From Lithospermum erythrorhizon (taxonomy: Eukaryota > Streptophyta > Magnoliopsida > Boraginales > Boraginaceae): a stretch of 64,000 nucleotides of DNA. Below, piece by piece: positions 58,951 through 64,000 of the stretch; position 1 is the first letter of the stretch; every line of letters begins with the position of its first letter. The position numbers were made by a program, and so were the translations under genes. The notes under the pieces were generated by a model. It was given only the letters and a program-made list of their open reading frames with translations, did not search any database and was not told the DNA's origin. Location: assembly GCA_019722365.1 (NCBI GenBank), contig JADFUC010001461.1, positions 372,001-436,000 of the forward strand, written 5' to 3'.

Positions 58951-59599
58951 AAGATAAAAGAAACCGGTAGGCATTTTTTGTCTTTAAGCGATGCCACTGG
59001 ATTCAAAAAATTGAAAAGGATGCTTAGATTTTTAATAAAAGGTCAAAAGTATGCGCTTATTTTTCCAAATTCTCCTAAACTAAATAAGCTTCTTCACAAC
59101 ATATCTAGTCTCTTCAATCTTTAATTGGTATATCATGAAAGTATTTTCAAACTTTAACTTGTGGTGCTACTCAAACTAAAATATTACACGATGAGATCTC
59201 TGAATAACGGTTAAAAACCAGATAACTAGACTTAACATTGAACTAATTATTGAAATTAGTCAACTAGACTCTCTTAAATGGACGTATGTTGACAAAACAA
59301 GCAGTTACATACCGAGACTATATCAAGTATCAATTCACGGATTATGCAATGCACGGATGATATAGCATCATCGGCATCGCCTTATTCATATAACAATCCC
59401 ACTTAATGAAATAATACTTGTTTTAGTTTGGTTAATAACTATGTAACGTGTTGGTGATGACTCAATACCACAGATCTCACCCAAGTTTTTCACAAGAGGC
59501 CCAATTTCTACTCTATCAAGACATATTCTACTTTATTTGTGTAACACTTACCCAAATGCCTTTAGCTAATAAATTGATATATATTCGCGATTTACGTAC

Positions 59600-59815
59600 G
59601 TAATCGCACTTTCAGCTGCTAATTTTTTTTTTCAAAACACGGAAAGAATGTAACGGGCTCTGACCGGTCCATGCGTGGAAGTCCTCCCAAATCCAACATA
59701 CCTGGCCGTGAGTAAGAATTTCCTCAAATCAAATAAACCCTAATTTATTTATCATATTCTTTCCCAAATTTTTTTGCTCACATTAGCTAGAGTTTATGAA
59801 TCCTTAGGTAAGAGT
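59600..59815 (+). promoter_or_regulatory. Telo-box promoter and non-coding first exon of the S7 pseudogene
   Basis: AAACCCTAA at 59735-59743 (telo-box) precedes a pyrimidine-rich start region and a short leader ending ATCCTTAG|GTAAGAG near 59802-59815, a good donor. The arrangement matches the L7 gene in this window and is typical of plant ribosomal-protein genes. Confidence 0.6.
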
Positions 59816-60099
59816 TTCAATTGAATCAATTTATATTTGATTTCTATTTTCAATTGTTCAATTTGATGTATTATTAATCAATTTATATTTATATTTGTAT
59901 TGTATTGTTAATGTTTGTTAATCGATTCGTACAATTTTTCGAAATTGCCCTTATTGATTGTTTAGTTAAACTCGATAGGAATTGGAATATTAAACAGTTT
60001 ATATTACTTTAAAAACTCAATATTGTCGGGATCGGTGAAATCTATTAATTTATCGAGTGTTAATTTTGAAGAGTTTGTTAATGTCGGGATCGGGAAAAA

Positions 60100-61184
60100 T
60101 TATTATTTAGAGAGTTTATTAATTTGTCGATTAATCAAAGACACTGACCAAGAAACGTTGCCCAGGTCCATAGGCTGAATTTGATTAGAAGTTACGAATA
60201 GTTTCCTCCTTACAGTCAGCTTATATAGTTGCCTGAACGTTTTGTACTTACTATGTAGGCATTCTTTGATTTGGAAAACACAAACCCCGAGCTTAAGAGT
60301 GAACTGAAGGACCTCTACATTAACTCTGCTGTGTAAGTATCCTAGTGGATCCATACTTCCATTATGTATAGTGACGACTTTTACTTTATTTCATTGAAAA
60401 TGTTGATAAAACTCTTTGTGCAATGCAGTCAGATTGATGTGTCAGGAAACCGTAAGGCTGTCGTGATCCATGTTCCTTACAGACTAAGGAAAGGTTTCCG
60501 TAAGATTCACCTCAGGCTTGTGAGGGAATTTGAAAAGAAGTTCAGTGGGAAGGTAACATAGTATTTTATGTAGGTAACAAATTATGATTTTTGTTTTACT
60601 CGACATAAATGCTTTCTGATATTTGACTGAGCTCCATATACAACAAATGTAATGTGCATGTTCCGATTCCAACATAATTATACATCCTATCTTATATATG
60701 TTGATTTACCTTATATGAATGTTTATACAAAAGAAAATGAGTGGGCTCTCGTAAGTCTCTAGTGTGTAGCATCGTTGTAGATGTATTCTCATCGGCTACG
60801 CAGGAGGATTGTGCTACCACCAAAGAAAGGCTCTGTTGTTAGAGACTGATCCCAAGACACACTTACATCTGAAAAGTAACGATGCCATTTGAGATTTAGT
60901 TTGCCTCAAGGAAATTGTGGTAGGAAAACGTGTAAGATACAGTGTCGATGGATCAAAGATAATGAAGGTATTCTTTAACGTCTTAACGGCAGCCATGGTG
61001 AACTGTTAACTTCAATCTGGATTGCATGATCATACATTTTGATTCGCTTTTGCTGAATATGCAGGTTTTCTTGGATCCAAAAGCAAGGAACGACACCGAA
61101 TACAAACTGGAGACATTCTCAGCCGTCTACAGGAAGCTCTCTGGGAAAGATGTCGTCTTTGAATTTCCAGTGGCAGATGCTTAA
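60100..61184 (+). pseudogene. RPS7: 40S ribosomal protein S7 (eS7) pseudogene with introns
   Basis: Exons with good borders are 60259-60332 (FFDLENTNPELKSELKDLYI), 60429-60552 ([20 protein letters not shown], then [11 protein letters not shown]) and 61066-61184 ([20 protein letters not shown] to the TAA). The exon between the last two, about 60795-60967, is broken: it starts near RRIVLPPKKGSVV, hits TAG, loses parts, changes frame twice and only recovers in GKRVRYSVDGSKIMK. The first coding exon with the ATG cannot be read; 60155-60200 may be its remains. Retained introns and a telo-box promoter show that this is a duplicated gene copy, not a retrocopy. It cannot make a full S7 of about 190 residues. 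Confidence 0.9.
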
Positions 61185-61650
61185 GCGAATGTTATCCTAC
61201 TCCATGATAGATTATACTCCGGGTTGCAGAAGTTTCGACTCGGGATTTTGATTGGTGCAGGTTTTTAATGAGTAGCAAGACTTCAAATATGTTATTCTTT
61301 GTTTTATCATGGATTATACAAGTACTCCGTATTGTTTTGGTTGTAGAATGATAACGTTTTTTCTAAACTATCTGATGCTTTCTTTAAAGTGGCTAAACAA
61401 ATTGAGGTTCATTTTTTTTTTGCAAACTTTATTCCATTCTGGTTGCCTGACTGGATATGGAAACCTTCTGTGTTGACATATTGTTGAGCCATTCAAGAAT
61501 GTGTCTCCTGATCTTTTTTTTAAAACCATCGTTCTATTTTCCAACCATTTTTTCATTTTTTGTCCCGAACTGGATATGGAAAAGGTACTTCAAAACAAAG
61601 TTTTTTGTGTTGTTGATTCATAGGTGTAACTGTAATGCTCCACTACCTAT

Positions 61651-61690
61651 CCGTAGTAGCGGAGAAGGATCCATAGTAGCGGAGAAGGAT
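61651..61690. repeat. 20-bp tandem duplication
   Basis: Two adjacent copies of CC(G/A)TAGTAGCGGAGAAGGAT differ at one base. Confidence 0.9.
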
Positions 61691-61863
61691 TAACCTGTAA
61701 TACAGAACCTCGAGGTGCAACCTTGCGCTCGATACTATAATCTACAATGGAAACGTGTAACAAAACACTAATTGGCTGAATTTGCGAAGCCATTTCTGAT
61801 TTTAGTAAAGGATAGATCATATTGTACATGAATGTAATGGTCATGTTTTAACAAGTTTAGTAC

Positions 61864-61965
61864 TAGTGGAAGGGGGTTAAATGGGTAATCTTCCAATTTT
61901 CTTGGATTAACAAGTTTTAGTGGAAGGATGGTAATCTTCCAAATTTGTCGGATTAATTGACATGG
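61864..61965. repeat. Two-copy tandem repeat (~54-bp period)
   Basis: TAGTGGAAGG, then GGTAATCTTCCAA, then GGATTAA occurs at 61864 and again at 61918, with small indels between copies. Confidence 0.7.
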
Positions 61966-61969
61966 CATA

Positions 61970-63370
61970 CATACAATTGGTTGGAAATGTATGTAATATG
62001 CAAATAAACCAGCATCTTCTTCTAATCCCCAAGTTGAGCCATTCCTTGAAGCCTTTACAAATATAGTGTCAGTATATCTCACGTTTAAGGACTAATGGAC
62101 TGTTTGTTGTAGTGATTAATCTACCTATTCGTCTGATCTCGCATATATTAGCTTACATAACCATTGATCTTCAAACTCTACAAAAATACTATAGCTAATT
62201 ATATTTCACCTAAAAATACTAATGGTCTGTTTGTGCTTTCTAGACAATTTCTCTCAAATGTCTGAAAAACAGAAAGCTCCATTTGGAGTTTTACAATGAA
62301 AACTCGTTGAATCCTCTCCAAATCCAATATTAATGAGGTGTGATGTTCGAATCTTACCAACCACAAATTTGTTGTTTCTGGTATTAATGATATCTGTTTA
62401 GTCTTCAATAATGATGAAGAAACCTACTCACCATTCCATATAACCATAAAGAAACAAAATAAATCATTTAAGGAGTAATTTTTACGAGGGTCTTTCATTG
62501 TAAAGAGTAGAACTTGAGAACGCCCGACCTCCATGCATAGGAATTAGGAAGATAAAGGTCGAGCTGTTTTAATGTCAAATGAATTCATGATCGAAATATC
62601 ATGATTTGGGGACTTGTTCAGTTACAAATAAATTTTATTTGACGTTAGTCATAAAAGTTTATTACTCCTCAACCGAGATGCATCAAGACACACTCAATAA
62701 ATATAATGAAGACGGTTCCGAATATTTATACTTCAAATAACTTTAAGGCTTAATTTATCGCCTCTAACTATGCCCGTTTTTTTCTGTCACTTCTCATACT
62801 CTGCATTCACAACTTATCTCCTAATACTATTATCTGCCAAATCGCCTCGAAATTATTTCTAATAAATTAATAAAACTCATTTCTGAATACACAAGCTAAG
62901 TTGGAATTATACACATTAGAATTTTAGGCATATTTTCATAAAAATAAATCTTCATCTTATAGCTTAATTGGGCTATCATGCTTAAAGTTCTATTACTTAA
63001 AAACGAATTGTAGGAAGTAGTTTGGAGTTAATAATCGAGCTTGAAAGTTGACTAGGGACGAAGCATCAAGTTACACACAGACACATCTATGCAGGTAATC
63101 AATCATCTTTTCCTGCAATTATATTCCAATGATTCTAAGTAGAATTTTAATTACATTTTTTTGTCAAAAAGTATTTCAGTTACATATGTATGCATCAATT
63201 ATATTTATCAGCTAATAACTCAGAAAGAAACGTTAATAATAAAGATATAATATCAAGAAAATCTGAAAGTGGTTGGCTGCATTTTGATTGAGGTGTTCAA
63301 TTCAGTATATGATAGTTCACGTGAATGCTAAAATGTTAACTAAGGGAGAGTAATGACTATGGATTTTAGA
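61970..63370. other. Intergenic region
   Basis: A+T-rich with no recognisable gene; the last part should contain upstream control sequence of the ELP5-like gene. Confidence 0.4.
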
Positions 63371-63374
63371 ATCA

Positions 63375-63470
63375 GGGTTATCGAGTCGAGTCTTCGGGCG
63401 GGTTTCTGGTATCCTTGTGCTGGTATCAAGGGTTATCGAGTCGAGTCTTCGGGCGGGTTTCTGGTATCCT
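63375..63470. repeat. Exact 41-bp direct repeat (55-bp period)
   Basis: A 41-bp block starting GGGTTATCGAGTCGAGTCTT and ending TTTCTGGTATCCT occurs at 63375-63415 and 63430-63470 with no difference seen. It lies 170 bp upstream of the ELP5-like start, so in its promoter or leader. Confidence 0.85.
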
Positions 63471-63642
63471 CTCATGCTAAAATGTGTTACTTTTGCAAAT
63501 TTCCGCCCAGGTGGCGAGTAATGATATGGAAGTTGGAGGCCTTGCCTGAGTAAACAAATTGAATAATAGAGCAATGATTTTTTCATTCAATGACTGGGTT
63601 TTGAGTTTATTTCGAATTTAACAAGGTCTTTTGTTGTAGACA

Positions 63643-64000
63643 ATGGCTGAGCAAATATGCAGAGTTCTACGTGATGGAGCTGTCGAAGGAGAACATGCAC
63701 CTGCTCTCACCATCAAGGACTGCACTCACGCTCCTCTTGGTCATTTTGTATTTAACCACATTTTCACCCGCCTCCATTCCTATGTTTCATTGACAAAATC
63801 TCAATCAAAGTAAGCTCTTCGTGTTTTGTTTCAATGAAAATGCAAATAAACAAATCAGTTCAAAGTTATGGTCAGTTACATCGACTTATCTGATTTTGGC
63901 ATCCCAAATTAGAGGCTGCTATATTTTGATTGCACTATCTAGGAGCCCTTCGTTCTATGCTCGACTTTTAAATGCTCAAGGAGATGTCTTGGATACATCG
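63643..64000 (+). CDS. ELP5: Elongator complex subunit 5-like, 5' part (cut by window end)
   Basis: Elongator acetylates and modifies wobble uridines of tRNA; ELP5 belongs to its ELP4-ELP5-ELP6 RecA-fold subcomplex. Exon 1 is 63643-63809 (MAEQICRVLRDGAVEGEHAP, then ALTIKD), ending AA|GTAAGC. Exon 2 starts at 63913 after ...AAATTAG and reads GCYILIALSRSPSFYARLLN to the window edge; the join gives SQSK-GCYILIALSRSPSFY in frame. The LRDGA.EGEHAPALTIKD start and the ALSRSPSFY strand are what I remember of plant ELP5. ATG 63643 is the first in frame. No damage is visible, but only about 85 codons are present. Alternative: another ELP4/5/6-type protein. Confidence 0.75.

Noticed and set aside
58667..58974. 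Two overlapping His/Pro-rich 84-codon frames on the minus strand
   Set aside because: Produced by the G/T-rich composition of the plus strand; neither has family similarity or a plausible gene context.

Overview
The window is nuclear DNA from a flowering plant, almost certainly a eudicot. It has spliced genes with GT-AG introns, A+T-rich gene-poor intergenes, plant-type LTR retrotransposon relics, Stowaway-like and hAT-like elements, and telo-boxes upstream of ribosomal-protein genes. I cannot name the genus. Exon joins were made by hand from splice signals and remembered family sequence, so edges may be off by a few bases in the degraded genes.

Layout. 1-6 kb: a decayed minus-strand Ty1/copia element (RT, integrase, gag) with a nested 579-bp hAT-like element flanked by an 8-bp target duplication, then an A+T-rich repeat block. 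6.6-11.6 kb: a broken plus-strand gene for a coiled-coil protein, split by a second minus-strand copia relic whose two LTRs are visible. 11.6-13.7 kb: three small inverted-repeat elements. 16.7-20.1 kb (+) and 21.6-27.3 kb (-): two tail-to-tail genes, a Core-2/I-branching (BC10-type) glycosyltransferase and a subtilase of the SBT2.5/SBT2.6 type. Both keep several clean exons but are clearly pseudogenes. 28-41 kb: repeat territory, with a 3.1-kb inverted-repeat element containing a gypsy RT fragment, a tandem repeat, C+G-rich patches, and an LTR pair about 5.2 kb apart. 41.5-43.3 kb (-): an intact 60S ribosomal protein L7 gene. 44-48 kb: another LTR pair with an internal irregular tandem array. 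48.2-50.3 kb (-): an intact six-exon MSR-type O-fucosyltransferase-family gene. 51-55 kb: LTR-like repeats and featureless DNA. 55.4-57.3 kb (+): an oligosaccharyltransferase subunit gene (OSTC/DC2) with a scrambled first membrane segment, followed by several tandem copies of its own 3' end. 59.7-61.2 kb (+): an intron-containing 40S ribosomal protein S7 pseudogene that kept its telo-box promoter. 63.6-64 kb (+): the first two exons of an Elongator subunit ELP5-like gene, cut by the window end.

Reading the parts together: the tail-to-tail glycosyltransferase/SBT2 pair and a nearby OSTC gene recall the order I remember from Arabidopsis chromosomes 2 and 4. Here most of that block is decaying (glycosyltransferase, subtilase, S7 and the coiled-coil gene broken, OSTC damaged), while L7, the MSR-type gene and probably ELP5 stay intact. 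The simplest reading is one copy of a duplicated block undergoing gene loss. I found no CRISPR, operon or phage-like system and no convincing RNA gene; the notable material is genome-evolution structure rather than a new biochemical system.
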